Shown here one piece after another: positions 33,021 to 42,279 of a stretch of DNA of 64,000 nt. Numbering within the stretch: position 1 is the first letter of the stretch; each line of letters opens with the position of its first letter. The notes under the pieces are model-generated. The model searched no databases. It saw only the letters and a program-made list of their open reading frames with translations, and was not told where the DNA came from. This stretch comes from CAYNSB01 sp964399625 (GTDB lineage Bacteria > Planctomycetota > Phycisphaerae > Phycisphaerales > UBA1924). The stretch lies in assembly GCA_964399625.1 (NCBI GenBank), contig CAYNSB010000013.1, forward strand, positions 1 to 64,000, given 5' to 3'. A program made the position numbers and the translations under genes.

Positions 33021-34536
33021 CTCGATCGTCCAGCCCGTCCGGCACGCTTCGTCCGGCACCATCGTGCTCGCCGCGGGGCTCGCGCTGGCTTGCGTCGCGG
33101 GATGCAAGGTGGGGCCCGATTACAAAACGCCCGTCACGCCCATGCCCGGCTCGTGGGCCGGCCCTGGCGAGTCGGCGTCCACACGTCCCATCGAGCACAC
33201 CACGAACGAAACGCCCGCGAACCTCGACCGTTGGTGGACCGCGTTCGACGATGCGACGCTCACCTCGCTGATCGATCGGGCGCTGGCGGGCAATCTCACG
33301 CTGGCGCAGGCGATCGCGCGGGTGACGCAGGCACGCGCCTCGGCCAAGATCGCGGGGAGCGTCCTGCTGCCCGATGTGAACGCGTCCGCTGGGTACACGC
33401 GATCGCGGTCCGGCTCATCGGCGGGGGCTCGCACGTCGAACCTCTTCCGCGACGGGTTCGACGCGAGCTGGGAGATCGACGTGTTCGGCGGGAACCGACG
33501 GAGCGTCGAGGCGGCCGAGGCCGATCTGGAGTCCGTGGGCTTCGCCCGCGAAGCGACCTGCCTCTCGCTCGCGGCGGAGGTGGCCTCGAACTATTTCGCG
33601 CTGCGCGGCGCGCAGCGCCAGCTCGAGATCGCGCAGCAGAACCTCGATGCGCAGCGGCGAACGCTCGCGCTGACGCGGGAGCGATTCGAGGCGGGCTTCG
33701 TCAGCGCGCTGGATGTGGCCAACGCGCGGGCGATCGCGACGCAGACCGAGGCACAGATCCCGAGCTTCGAGACGCAGGTGCGGACGTCGATCTACGCGCT
33801 GAGCGTGCTCCTGGGGCAGGAGCCCGCGGCGCTCGTGCCCGAGCTCTCGGCGTCCGCCCCACTGCCCGCGTGCCCGGCGAGCGTGCCGACGGGGCTTCCG
33901 TCCGATCTGCTGCGCCGCAGGCCCGACATCCGCCAGGCCGAGGCGTCGCTGCACGCGCAAACGGCGCGGGTGGGCGTTGCGATCTCGGATCAATACCCAC
34001 GCTTCACGCTCTCGGGGTCCTTCGGACTCCAGGGCAACAGGGTGGAATCGCTGGGCACGCTCGCCGATCGCGCCTGGTCGTTTGGCCCCTCGGTGTCCCT
34101 TCCGATCTTCACCGGCGGGCGGGTCGAGGGCGGGATCGAGCAGGCCAAGGCTGTCGCCGAGCAGGCGTCGCTGGCCTATCGGCAGGCTGTGCTGACAGCG
34201 CTGCAGGACGTGGAATCGGCGCTCGTCGCGTTCGCACGCGAGCAGCAGCGGCAGGCGGCGATCGCGGAATCCGCGGATGCCAACCGTCAGGCGGTGGACC
34301 TGTCGATCAAGCTGTACGGCGCCGGGCGCACCGACTTCCTGAATGTCCTCTCCGCGCAACGCCAGCAGTACGCGAGCGAGGCGCAGCTGGTGCAGTCGCA
34401 GACGAACGTGGCGACCAACCTTGTCGCGCTCTTCAAGGCTCTGGGAGGTGGTTGGGACGTGCCCAAGGATGACGCGGCAGCCCCTCCTGCGCCCGACCAC
34501 TCCGCCGCCGCTCCGGCACTCGGCGCTGGGCAATGA
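33013..34536 (+). CDS. Outer-membrane efflux lipoprotein, NodT/TolC family
   Basis: A 507-residue outer-membrane channel of the NodT group. Lipobox CVAGC (C31) follows a signal segment; KVGPDYKTP is the typical start of the mature chain. Two outer-membrane-efflux repeats carry GFDASWEIDVFGGNRRSVEAA and LPSDLLRRRPDIRQAEASL, standard markers. It should trimerise as the exit duct for the MacA/MacB-like system whose genes precede and overlap it. A second NodT protein lies at 38767. Confidence 0.94.
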   Translation: MSSSIVQPVRHASSGTIVLAAGLALACVAGCKVGPDYKTPVTPMPGSWAGPGESASTRPIEHTTNETPANLDRWWTAFDDATLTSLIDRALAGNLTLAQAIARVTQARASAKIAGSVLLPDVNASAGYTRSRSGSSAGARTSNLFRDGFDASWEIDVFGGNRRSVEAAEADLESVGFAREATCLSLAAEVASNYFALRGAQRQLEIAQQNLDAQRRTLALTRERFEAGFVSALDVANARAIATQTEAQIPSFETQVRTSIYALSVLLGQEPAALVPELSASAPLPACPASVPTGLPSDLLRRRPDIRQAEASLHAQTARVGVAISDQYPRFTLSGSFGLQGNRVESLGTLADRAWSFGPSVSLPIFTGGRVEGGIEQAKAVAEQASLAYRQAVLTALQDVESALVAFAREQQRQAAIAESADANRQAVDLSIKLYGAGRTDFLNVLSAQRQQYASEAQLVQSQTNVATNLVALFKALGGGWDVPKDDAAAPPAPDHSAAAPALGAGQ

Positions 34537-34553
34537 GCGCCTGAGCTCGATGC

Positions 34554-34589
34554 GGGGCCCGACGGGATCGTCCCGATCGCCGCGGCCCC
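34554..34589. terminator. Possible bidirectional terminator between the exporter operon and mfd
   Basis: GGGGCC/GGCCCC arms enclose a smaller CGGGA/TCCCG stem between the stop codons of two converging genes. Position suits a terminator for both, but there is no T-run on either side. Confidence 0.35.
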
Positions 34590-34593
34590 ACGT

Positions 34594-37500
34594 CTACGCC
34601 TGCATCGCCAGCCGGCGCCTGAGCACGGCCAGAAGCGTGTCGGGTTCCAGATATTGCTCGGGCACGCGCACGTAGACCTCGTGCAGCCGATCGCCCGTCG
34701 GAGGCGGAAGGACTCGCACGACGAGGTCCGGCGAGCAGGGAGCGGGGCGCTCGGGCGCGCGCGCGGGAGCGTTCGAAGGCGCGGATCGCGTCGGGCGCAG
34801 GCCGACGAGCGTGGACACCCTTTCGTTCGTGGGGCGCGATTTGCTTCGCTCGGGGCCCGTTGCGGGCGGGGTCTGCGGGCGCTCGGGCGCGGCGCGAGAG
34901 GATTCGAGGCGCGCACGCAGGGCGTCGGGGCTTTCCGTGCGCATGAGGATGTCGGCGCCGCGGATCGCGATCGTGCGGACGCCCACGCCCGCGGCGAGCA
35001 CGCGCAGCTCAGAGAGATCTAACAGGCGCGCCACGCCCTCGGGCATCTCCCCGTACGCCGCGACAAGGTCCGCGCGCACCTTGGCGAGCTCCTCGAGCGT
35101 CGCGGCGGTCGCGAGCCTGCGGTAGGCCTCGAGGCGGCGCAGGTCGCTGGGGATGTAGGCCTTGGGGATCGAGCCCGTGATGCCGATGTCGATGCCCGTC
35201 TGGCTCGCCGTGGCGGCTGGACGCTCGTTCTTGAGGTCGCGCACCGCGTCCTCGAGGAGGCGGCAGTACATCTCGTAACCCACCGCGGCGATGTGCCCGG
35301 ATTGCTCGGCCCCGAGCAGGTTGCCGGCGCCGCGGATCTCAAGGTCTCGCATGGCGATCTTGAAGCCCGCGCCGAGCATGCTGTACTGCTCGATCGCCTT
35401 GAGCCGCTTCTGCGCGACCTCCTTGATGGAGCGGGACTCGGGCAGCAGCAGGTAGCAGTACGCCCGGTGCTTGCTCCGGCCCACGCGCCCGCGCAGCTGG
35501 TGGAGGTCCGCGAGTCCGAATCGATCGGCGTCGTTGATGATCATCGTGTTCGCGGAGGGGATGTCGATGCCGGACTCGATGATCGTGGTCGAGACGAGAA
35601 TGTCCGCGCCGCCGTTCTGCCGCCCGCGCATGAACTGGAGCATCACCTCCTCCAGCTCGTGCGGGGCCATCTGCCCGTGCCCGACGACGATGCGCGTGCC
35701 CTCGGGGGACATGCGCCGGACATCGTCGGCGACGCTCTGGATGTCGTGCACGCGGTTGTGCACGAAGTACACCTGCCCCTCGCGGGAGAGCTCGCGGGCG
35801 ATCGCCTGCTCGATCCGCCTGCGGTTGAACGGGATGACCTCCGTCACGATCGCGCGCCGGTCCAGCGGGGCGGTGGTCAGGCTCGAGATATCGCGCAGGC
35901 CCAGCATCGACATGTGCAGCGTGCGCGGGATGGGCGTGGCGCTGAGCGTCATCACGTCCACCGTCATGCGCAGGCGCAGCAGACGCTCCTTGTGCTCCAC
36001 GCCGAACCGCTGCTCTTCATCGACGATCACGAGTCCGAGATCCGCGAACGAGACGTCCTGGCTCAGGATGCGGTGGGTGCCGATGAGCACATCCACGTGC
36101 CCCTTGCGCGTCGCGGCGAGCACGTCGTTCGCCTCCTTGTCGGTCTTGAACCGTGAGAGCGACTCGATGCGGAAGGGATACCCCGCGAATCGCGCGCGGA
36201 ACGTGCGCTCGTGCTGCTCGGCGAGCACGGTCGTGGGCACGAGCACGGCGACCTGCTTGCCGAACTCCACGGCCTTGAACGCCGCGCGGATCGCAAGCTC
36301 CGTCTTGCCGAAGCCCACATCGCCGCAGATGAGGCGGTCCATCGGGCGCTCGCTCTGCATGTCGCGCTTGATCTCGCCCATCGCGGCGAGCTGGTCCTCG
36401 GTCTCCTCGTAGGGAAACTCCGCCTCGAACTCCTTCATCCATGTCGTGTCGGCGGGGTAGCGGACGCCCGGCATGTGCTCGCGCGCCGCGCGCACGCGGA
36501 GCATCTCCGCCGCGAGATCGCGCACGCTCTGGGCGACCTTCTCCTTCTGGCTCTTCCAGCGCTGCCCGCCGAGCGTGGAGAGCTGCGGCTTGCCCCGGAA
36601 CCCGCCGATGTACCGCTGGACCTGGTCGATGTTCGTCGCGGGGACGTGCAGCTTGGCCTTGCCGGCGAACTCGAGGGTGAGGTACTCCTGCGGCTCGACC
36701 TTCGAGCGGTCCTGGGCCACGTCGCGCAGGCCCGAGGGCAGGAGCGCGGGATCGACGCCGCCCGCGGGCTCGCGGTGCTTGGGCGGCTTCATCGTCTTGA
36801 GGCCGAGGTACCGCGCGATGCCGTGCTCGGCGTGGACGACGAAGTCTCCCGGAGCGAAGTCGAGGAACGTGTCCATCGCCCGCCCGCCGCGGAGCCGCAC
36901 GGCGCGTCGGCGCGTCTGGTAGCGGTGCAGCAGCTCGTGGTAGGGAACGAGCGCGAGGGCGTCCCGCTCGTCGTTCGCGTCCGCGAGGAACCCGCGGTGC
37001 AGGTAGGCGAGGCGCGGTTCGATCGAGCTCGATCGCGCTCGCTCCTCCCCCACCGCCTCTACGAGCAACTCCTGGAATCGCTGGAGCTCGCCGGGATTCT
37101 GGCAGCACACCAGGACGCGGCGCCCGAGCGCGACGAGCTCCCGCATCGCGTCGGACGGCTCGCCGGCGAAGGGCGGGAGCACGCCAACGCCCAGCTCGAT
37201 CCGCGCGCCCGCGGTCGCGGCGCCGCTCGAGAACTGATTGACCTCGATCAGCGACGCCGTTCGTTCCTTGAGCGCCTTGAACACGGCCGGCGGCCCGAAG
37301 ACGCCCGATCCGTGCGTCACGCGCTCGAAGTAGCCCCGCGCTTGCTCCGTCACTTCCATCGTCTCGGCGACGATCGCGATCGCGTCGCGCGGGAGCAGCT
37401 CGAGGAAGCTGCCTCCATCGCTGCTCGCCTGCGACTCGCCCGCGCCCGTGGCCGCGACGATCTCCAATCGCGACAGCTCGCGCCCCGAGCCCATCGTGTC

Positions 37501-38169
37501 CGGATCGATCTCCACGAGCCGCTCGATCTGATCGCCGAAGAAATCGAGGCGAACGGGCCCGGCGATAGGCGTGGCGGCGCTCTCGCCCGCGACGATCACC
37601 CCGCCGCCGGCGGGGAAGACGTCCAGGATTCCGCCGCGCAGCGCGAAGTCGCCCGGCTCCTCCGCGGCATCGACGCGGGTGTACCCGGCGCCGGCGAGCC
37701 AGCGAAGGACCTCGCCCGGCGCGATGTGCTGCCCCCGCTCGAGCACGCGCGAGAGCGCGTCGAGCCGGTCCACACGGGGCACGCCCTGCATCAACGCCTG
37801 GACGGGGCAGATCGCAACGCGCGGACGGCTGCCGGCGTGCCACGAGAGCACCGCGCGCACCGCGGCCAGTCGCTCGGCGAAGAGTTCGGCCGAGGCATTG
37901 GTCTCGCCGGGGAGCACCTCGAGCCCCGGCAGGCGCACGACCTCCAGCCCCTCGCACGGGGCGAGCTCCTCGAGCGCCTCGTCGGCGTCGTCGAGGTGGG
38001 CCAGCACGAGCACGACGCACCGCCCCGTGGCACGCGCAAGCGCCCCGGCGAGCATGTGGGTGCTCGAGCCCGAGGCGCCCGAGACCACGGTGTGCGACCC
38101 CGCCGGCACGCACGCCGCGCGGAGCTCGTCGAGCCCGCGGAGAGCGGCGATGGAGGCGAGAAGGTCCAC
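34594..38169 (-). CDS. mfd: Transcription-repair coupling factor Mfd
   Basis: Mfd removes RNA polymerase stalled at DNA lesions and recruits UvrA. At 1191 residues it has the normal size: UvrB-like N-terminus, RNA polymerase interaction domain (YLTLEFAGKAKLHVPATNID, LGGQRWKSQKEKV), the translocase with Walker A GDVGFGKTE (about 614) and DEEQ box VIVDEEQRFG (about 714), motif III TLSATPIPRT, VHNRVHDI, the GRVGRSKHRAYCYLL motif VI, and the C-terminal UvrA-binding TRCF domain (ERPAATASQTGIDIGITGSIPKAYI). A basic Pro-rich segment (about 1098-1160) interrupts the C-terminal part. The HhH protein gene lies 97 bases upstream. Confidence 0.97.
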   Translation of the reverse strand: MDLLASIAALRGLDELRAACVPAGSHTVVSGASGSSTHMLAGALARATGRCVVLVLAHLDDADEALEELAPCEGLEVVRLPGLEVLPGETNASAELFAERLAAVRAVLSWHAGSRPRVAICPVQALMQGVPRVDRLDALSRVLERGQHIAPGEVLRWLAGAGYTRVDAAEEPGDFALRGGILDVFPAGGGVIVAGESAATPIAGPVRLDFFGDQIERLVEIDPDTMGSGRELSRLEIVAATGAGESQASSDGGSFLELLPRDAIAIVAETMEVTEQARGYFERVTHGSGVFGPPAVFKALKERTASLIEVNQFSSGAATAGARIELGVGVLPPFAGEPSDAMRELVALGRRVLVCCQNPGELQRFQELLVEAVGEERARSSSIEPRLAYLHRGFLADANDERDALALVPYHELLHRYQTRRRAVRLRGGRAMDTFLDFAPGDFVVHAEHGIARYLGLKTMKPPKHREPAGGVDPALLPSGLRDVAQDRSKVEPQEYLTLEFAGKAKLHVPATNIDQVQRYIGGFRGKPQLSTLGGQRWKSQKEKVAQSVRDLAAEMLRVRAAREHMPGVRYPADTTWMKEFEAEFPYEETEDQLAAMGEIKRDMQSERPMDRLICGDVGFGKTELAIRAAFKAVEFGKQVAVLVPTTVLAEQHERTFRARFAGYPFRIESLSRFKTDKEANDVLAATRKGHVDVLIGTHRILSQDVSFADLGLVIVDEEQRFGVEHKERLLRLRMTVDVMTLSATPIPRTLHMSMLGLRDISSLTTAPLDRRAIVTEVIPFNRRRIEQAIARELSREGQVYFVHNRVHDIQSVADDVRRMSPEGTRIVVGHGQMAPHELEEVMLQFMRGRQNGGADILVSTTIIESGIDIPSANTMIINDADRFGLADLHQLRGRVGRSKHRAYCYLLLPESRSIKEVAQKRLKAIEQYSMLGAGFKIAMRDLEIRGAGNLLGAEQSGHIAAVGYEMYCRLLEDAVRDLKNERPAATASQTGIDIGITGSIPKAYIPSDLRRLEAYRRLATAATLEELAKVRADLVAAYGEMPEGVARLLDLSELRVLAAGVGVRTIAIRGADILMRTESPDALRARLESSRAAPERPQTPPATGPERSKSRPTNERVSTLVGLRPTRSAPSNAPARAPERPAPCSPDLVVRVLPPPTGDRLHEVYVRVPEQYLEPDTLLAVLRRRLAMQA

Positions 38170-38266
38170 GTGTCGCGCTCTCCGCGCAGCGCCGGGCTCG
38201 ACGCCGGGGCCAACGGGGCCGGGGCGTCGTCGCCGGGGGATCGGGTTCGATCAATGCTACGCGGGG

Positions 38267-38728
38267 CTATTCCACGCGCACAAGAGGGCGCACCTTCGCG
38301 AGCTTGCTGGGCCCGATGCCCTTGACATCGTCGAGACGGTCCACACTGGCGAACGGCCCGTGCGTGGCACGATGCTCGACAATCCGCGCGGCGAGCGCGG
38401 GCCCGATTCCGGGCAGGAGCTCGAGCTCGGCGGCGGTCGCCGTGTTGATGTTGATCCGCTTGGTGAACGCCGACGCGTCCGCGGGCGTCGGCATCTGCGG
38501 CGCGGAGCGCGGGGCGCTCTCAAGGGCCGGCGTCGCGGGCGCGATCGGGCGCGCCTGGGCGCCGCGATCGGGCGGAGCGCGGTGCACAAGGGTGGTCGGC
38601 GCCGGGGCCTGCGGCAGCGGGCCCGGGCGTGCGGCGATGGTCCAGGCGAGACCGATCACCGATGCCGCGCCGAGCGCTCCCACAGCGCCCCACTTTGCCG
38701 GACCCGAGAGCCAGTCGGGCGATGCCAT
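38267..38728 (-). CDS. ComEA-like helix-hairpin-helix DNA-binding protein
   Basis: A 153-residue protein with one N-terminal membrane span (KWGAVGALGAASVIGLAWTIA), a Pro/Ala linker and a C-terminal double HhH domain (ININTATAAELELLPGIGPALAARIVEHR ... DRLDDVKGIGPSKLAKVRPLV), the ComEA form that binds incoming DNA during competence. It would face the periplasm. Together with pilT at the left edge it is consistent with natural transformation, but ComEC/ComF-like genes are not in the window. It lies just upstream of mfd on the same strand. Confidence 0.88.
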   Translation of the reverse strand: MASPDWLSGPAKWGAVGALGAASVIGLAWTIAARPGPLPQAPAPTTLVHRAPPDRGAQARPIAPATPALESAPRSAPQMPTPADASAFTKRININTATAAELELLPGIGPALAARIVEHRATHGPFASVDRLDDVKGIGPSKLAKVRPLVRVE

Positions 38729-38766
38729 GCGGAGATTCTAACTCGCAAGTCCGTCCGGCCACGCCC

Positions 38767-40314
38767 TCAATTCGTCCGGCCCTCGGGGAGCTCGATGCGA
38801 GGGGCCGGCGGATCCTTCGCCGGGGAGGTGCCCGAGCCCGCGGGAGGATCGAAGCTGGTCGTGCCGCCCTGCTCGCGTGTATCCCACCCGCCGCCCAAGG
38901 CCTTGTAGAGCGCGATCAGGTTGGCGGCGACGTTCCTTTCGGATTGCACCTCCAGGTCCTGGTTCTGGAAGAGCTGACGCTGGGAATCGAGGACGCTGAA
39001 GAAATCGGTGAGCCCGCGCGAGTACAACTGGTTGGAGAGCTCGACGGCACGCTGGTTGGCCTGCGTGCCCCGGCGCAGCGCGGCGAGGCGCTCCTGCTCG
39101 CGCGCGTAGTTGATCGCCGCGCTCTCGACATCCTCGAAGGCGCCGAGCACGCGCCGCTCGTAGCGGGCGAGCGCCTGCTGAGTGCGGGCCTCCTGGGCGC
39201 GGATGTTGTTGCGGATCTTTCCGGCATCGAACACGTTCCAGCGGAACGCGGGGCCGATGGACCAGTACCTGCTGTTCATGTCGATCAGGTGCCCGCCCTG
39301 CTGGCTGTCGAAGCCGAACGAGCCGGTGAGCGAGAACCGCGGGAACAGGTCGCCCGTCGCGACGCCGATCAGGGCCGTCTGCTGCGCGAGCTCTCGCTCG
39401 GCGCGCCGGACGTCCGGGCGCCGGCGGAGCAGATCGGAGGGCAACCCCAGCGGCACGGCGGCGCTGGCCACGGGGATCGTCTTGGCCTCGCTCAGCTGCT
39501 GCATCAGCGCGCCGGGCTGCTGCCCCAGGAGCACGGACAGGCGATAAATGGACGTCCGCACGCCCGCCTCGAACGGCGGGATCGACGCCTGGGTGCTCGC
39601 CAGCAGCGCCGTGGATCGCGCCAGGTCGAGCTCGCTGGACAGCCCGGCGTCGAGGCGCGCCTTGGAGAGGCTCACGGTTTCCTGCTGCGACTTGGCGTTG
39701 TCCTTGGCGATCTCCACGCGCCGCTGGAACGATCGCAGGTCCGTGTACGCGAGGGCCACGTCCGCCACGAGGGTCACGCGCACGTCGCGGAGGCTCTCGA
39801 TCGAGCCCTGCAGCCCCGCGTCGCTCGCCTCGACGTTTCGGCGGACGCGACCGAAGAAATCGAGCTCCCACGAGGCGTCGAACCCGACCTGGAAGTTATC
39901 GATGCCGCCCGTGTCCTGGGACGCGCCGCCGGCGCGCTGCCCCACGCCGCGGTCGCTGTTGCGTGAGCGGGAATACTGCCCGTTGGCATCGACGCTCGGG
40001 AACTCGTCGGCGGCGCTGATGCCGCGCAGGGCGCGGGCTTCGAGCACTCGGGCCTTGGCCTCCTTGAGGTCGAGATTCGCTTCGAGCGCGCGGTCGATGA
40101 GCCCATCGAGCACGGGATCGTTGAGCACGCTCCACCAGGCGCGAAGGTCCGCCGAGTCGCTCGTCTCGCCTCCCGAGAGCGGGGAGGACCAGGCCTCGGG
40201 GGTCTCCGTCCTGGGCAGGGCGTAGTCCGGGCCCACCTTGCACGCGGGCAGCCCCGCGAGGAGCCCGAGCACACCCGCACCAACCGCCGCACGACTCGTT
40301 CGCATCACGTTCAC
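38767..40314 (-). CDS. Outer-membrane efflux protein, NodT/TolC family (second)
   Basis: A 515-residue NodT-type outer-membrane factor with lipobox GLPAC (C25), KVGPDYALPRTE, FDASWELDFFGRVRRNVEASDAG and GLPSDLLRRRPDVRRAERELAQ. It is the last gene of the minus-strand export operon (tetR, permease, ATPase, adaptor, channel) and would provide its exit duct. Clearly a paralogue of the protein at 33013. A Pro-rich tail of about 35 residues ends it. Confidence 0.94.
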   Translation of the reverse strand: MNVMRTSRAAVGAGVLGLLAGLPACKVGPDYALPRTETPEAWSSPLSGGETSDSADLRAWWSVLNDPVLDGLIDRALEANLDLKEAKARVLEARALRGISAADEFPSVDANGQYSRSRNSDRGVGQRAGGASQDTGGIDNFQVGFDASWELDFFGRVRRNVEASDAGLQGSIESLRDVRVTLVADVALAYTDLRSFQRRVEIAKDNAKSQQETVSLSKARLDAGLSSELDLARSTALLASTQASIPPFEAGVRTSIYRLSVLLGQQPGALMQQLSEAKTIPVASAAVPLGLPSDLLRRRPDVRRAERELAQQTALIGVATGDLFPRFSLTGSFGFDSQQGGHLIDMNSRYWSIGPAFRWNVFDAGKIRNNIRAQEARTQQALARYERRVLGAFEDVESAAINYAREQERLAALRRGTQANQRAVELSNQLYSRGLTDFFSVLDSQRQLFQNQDLEVQSERNVAANLIALYKALGGGWDTREQGGTTSFDPPAGSGTSPAKDPPAPRIELPEGRTN

Positions 40315-40373
40315 GCCATTCTCCCTTGGGGTCTACGTCGGTGGATCGATCATTCGCACGCGGTGTGCCGATG

Positions 40374-41477
40374 TCAGGAACGCGGAGTGGATCCGGAGCT
40401 TTGCGGGCCGGGCGCGCCGGCCTCCGATGGCGAGGGCGCCTCGATGAACACGTCCATCTGCTGCCCGACGTACACGGGGAGCGCGCTGCGCTTGAAGGCG
40501 TACAAAACCTGCAGCACGCGCGTGTCCACACGCTCGGAGCTCTCGCCCGTGAGCGACTTCTTCGGGATGACGTACGGCTCGACACGGACGAACGCGAGGT
40601 CCGTCTTGAGCGCGCTGTTGCCGCGCATCGACGCGGTCGCCTTGGCCGCGGGACGGAACCTCCACGCGTCGTTCTCGTCGATGTCCACGCGGATGTGGAC
40701 CGTGTCCGTGTCGCCCACGAGCACGAGCGGCGTGGCGAGCGGGCCCGCCTGCGCGAACTCGCCCTGGCGCACATTCAGCTGAAGCACCTCACCCGAGACG
40801 GGGGACTTGACGACGAGGCGATCCAGGTCGGTCTTGATGGCCTCGACCTGGGCGCGGGCCGAGTCCACCTGCGCCTGGGCGATGTCCAGGTCCGCCTTCC
40901 ACGCGCCCGCCTTGACGAGATCGAGCTGGGCCTTGGCCTCGGCGACACGGCTCTCCCACGCGAGCACCGCGAAGCGGCGACGCTTGAGGTCCTCGTCCGT
41001 CACGGCTCGCCGATCCTCCACCGCCTCCATCCGCGTGAGCTGGTCCTTGGCGTCCGCGAGCTGCGACGCGCTCTCGGCGAGTTTGGCCTCCAGCGGCGGC
41101 ACCTCCTCGGGGCGCGGCGAGGCACGCAGCTTCGCCAGGGAGCGCTCGGCCGACGCCAGCGCCGCCTGACGCACCAGCAGCTCCGCGCGGTACTGGCGAT
41201 CGTCGATCGTGAAGAGCGGGTCGCCCGCCTTGACCTTGTCCCCCGCTTCCACGTGGACCTTCATCACGATGCCCGCGACGTTGGTCCCGATCGCGATGTT
41301 GCGCGTGCTCGCCTCGACGAGCCCCGCGCCGGCGATCTGGCTCGAGTACGGGCTCTTGGCGGGTGGAGCGACGGGCGGCGCCGCGATCACGGGCTTGGCG
41401 GAGCTGAGCACCACGCGCACCGCGAGCCCCACGCCCACGATCGCCAGCAGCGGGATGACGTACTTTCGCACGAACAT
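40374..41477 (-). CDS. HlyD/DevB-like adaptor protein
   Basis: A 367-residue membrane fusion protein: N-terminal anchor (YVIPLLAIVGVGLAVRVVL), lipoyl half (GTNVAGIVMKVHVEAGDKVKAG), long coiled-coil hairpin rich in Ala/Glu/Lys (about 95-205, ALASAERSLAKLRASPRP, LEAKLAESASQLADAKDQL), second lipoyl half (LDRLVVKSPVSGEVLQLNVRQGE), and beta-barrel. The ATG at 41477 is preferred over one two codons earlier because AAAGGAG then sits six bases away. A Pro/Ser-rich tail follows. It should bridge the ABC permeases to the channel at 38767, in the DevBCA manner. Confidence 0.9.
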   Translation of the reverse strand: MFVRKYVIPLLAIVGVGLAVRVVLSSAKPVIAAPPVAPPAKSPYSSQIAGAGLVEASTRNIAIGTNVAGIVMKVHVEAGDKVKAGDPLFTIDDRQYRAELLVRQAALASAERSLAKLRASPRPEEVPPLEAKLAESASQLADAKDQLTRMEAVEDRRAVTDEDLKRRRFAVLAWESRVAEAKAQLDLVKAGAWKADLDIAQAQVDSARAQVEAIKTDLDRLVVKSPVSGEVLQLNVRQGEFAQAGPLATPLVLVGDTDTVHIRVDIDENDAWRFRPAAKATASMRGNSALKTDLAFVRVEPYVIPKKSLTGESSERVDTRVLQVLYAFKRSALPVYVGQQMDVFIEAPSPSEAGAPGPQSSGSTPRS

Positions 41478-41509
41478 GACCATCTCCTTTCGGGGCCTCT
41501 GCGCCCCGC

Positions 41510-42262
41510 TCAGTTCTTGAGCATCTCCTGCGGGTCGTCGTACATTCTCACGACGTGGCCGTCGTCCATCTTGGCGATCCGATCGGCGAAGCCGAAGATC
41601 CGCTGGTCGTGCGTCACGATGACCAGCGCCCGCTCTTCCTGCAGGGCCACGTTCTTGAGCAGGCGCATGATGACGTGCCCCGTCTCGTGGTCGAGCGCGC
41701 TGGTGGGCTCGTCCCCCACCCTCCGTCGCGGGCGCGGGCGCAGCGCGCGCGCGATCGCGACACGCTGCTGCTGCCCGCCCGAGAGCTGGCTCGGCAGGCT
41801 TTTCCAGCGCTCGCCCAGCCCCACGCGCCCGAGCATCTCCTTGCCCTTGCCCACGGCCGCGGCGTGCCCCTCGCCCAGGATCATCAGCGGCACCGCGACG
41901 TTCTCCGCGGCGTTGAGCGTGGGCAGAAGGTTGAACGCCTGGAACACGAACCCGACGTTCTGACCGCGCCAGAGGGTGCGGGCCCGCCCGCTCATCGCCT
42001 CGAAATCCTGCCCGAAGACGGTGCACTCGCCGCCGGAACGATCGAGGATGCCGGCGATGACGCTGATGAGCGTCGTCTTGCCGCAGCCGGACGGACCGAC
42101 GAGCATCATGAGCTCGCCCTTGCGGATCTCGAGATCGATGCCGCGCAGAGCGGTGACCTGCGCATCGCCAGATCCGTAGACCTTGGTGACGCCCCGGCAG
42201 GACACGGCCAGATCCCGGGTGGGCGGGGTGATGGTGCGTGAGGATTCTGCGACAGAGGTCAT
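41510..42262 (-). CDS. ABC exporter ATP-binding protein, DevA/LolD type, with odd Walker B
   Basis: A 250-residue ATPase with Walker A GPSGCGKT (56-63), FVFQAFNLLP Q-loop, signature LSGGQQQR (160-167), DEPTSALD (184-191) and VTHDQ. The stretch leading to the Walker B Asp is ALRPRPRRRVGDEP (173-186): the usual four hydrophobic residues of this beta-strand (such as LVVA) are replaced by Arg. Shifting frame does not restore a hydrophobic strand, so it is either a real variant or a local sequence error. Partner permeases are at 42280 and 44252. Confidence 0.9.
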   Translation of the reverse strand: MTSVAESSRTITPPTRDLAVSCRGVTKVYGSGDAQVTALRGIDLEIRKGELMMLVGPSGCGKTTLISVIAGILDRSGGECTVFGQDFEAMSGRARTLWRGQNVGFVFQAFNLLPTLNAAENVAVPLMILGEGHAAAVGKGKEMLGRVGLGERWKSLPSQLSGGQQQRVAIARALRPRPRRRVGDEPTSALDHETGHVIMRLLKNVALQEERALVIVTHDQRIFGFADRIAKMDDGHVVRMYDDPQEMLKN

Positions 42263-42279
42263 GGCTGTTTGTCTCTTGC

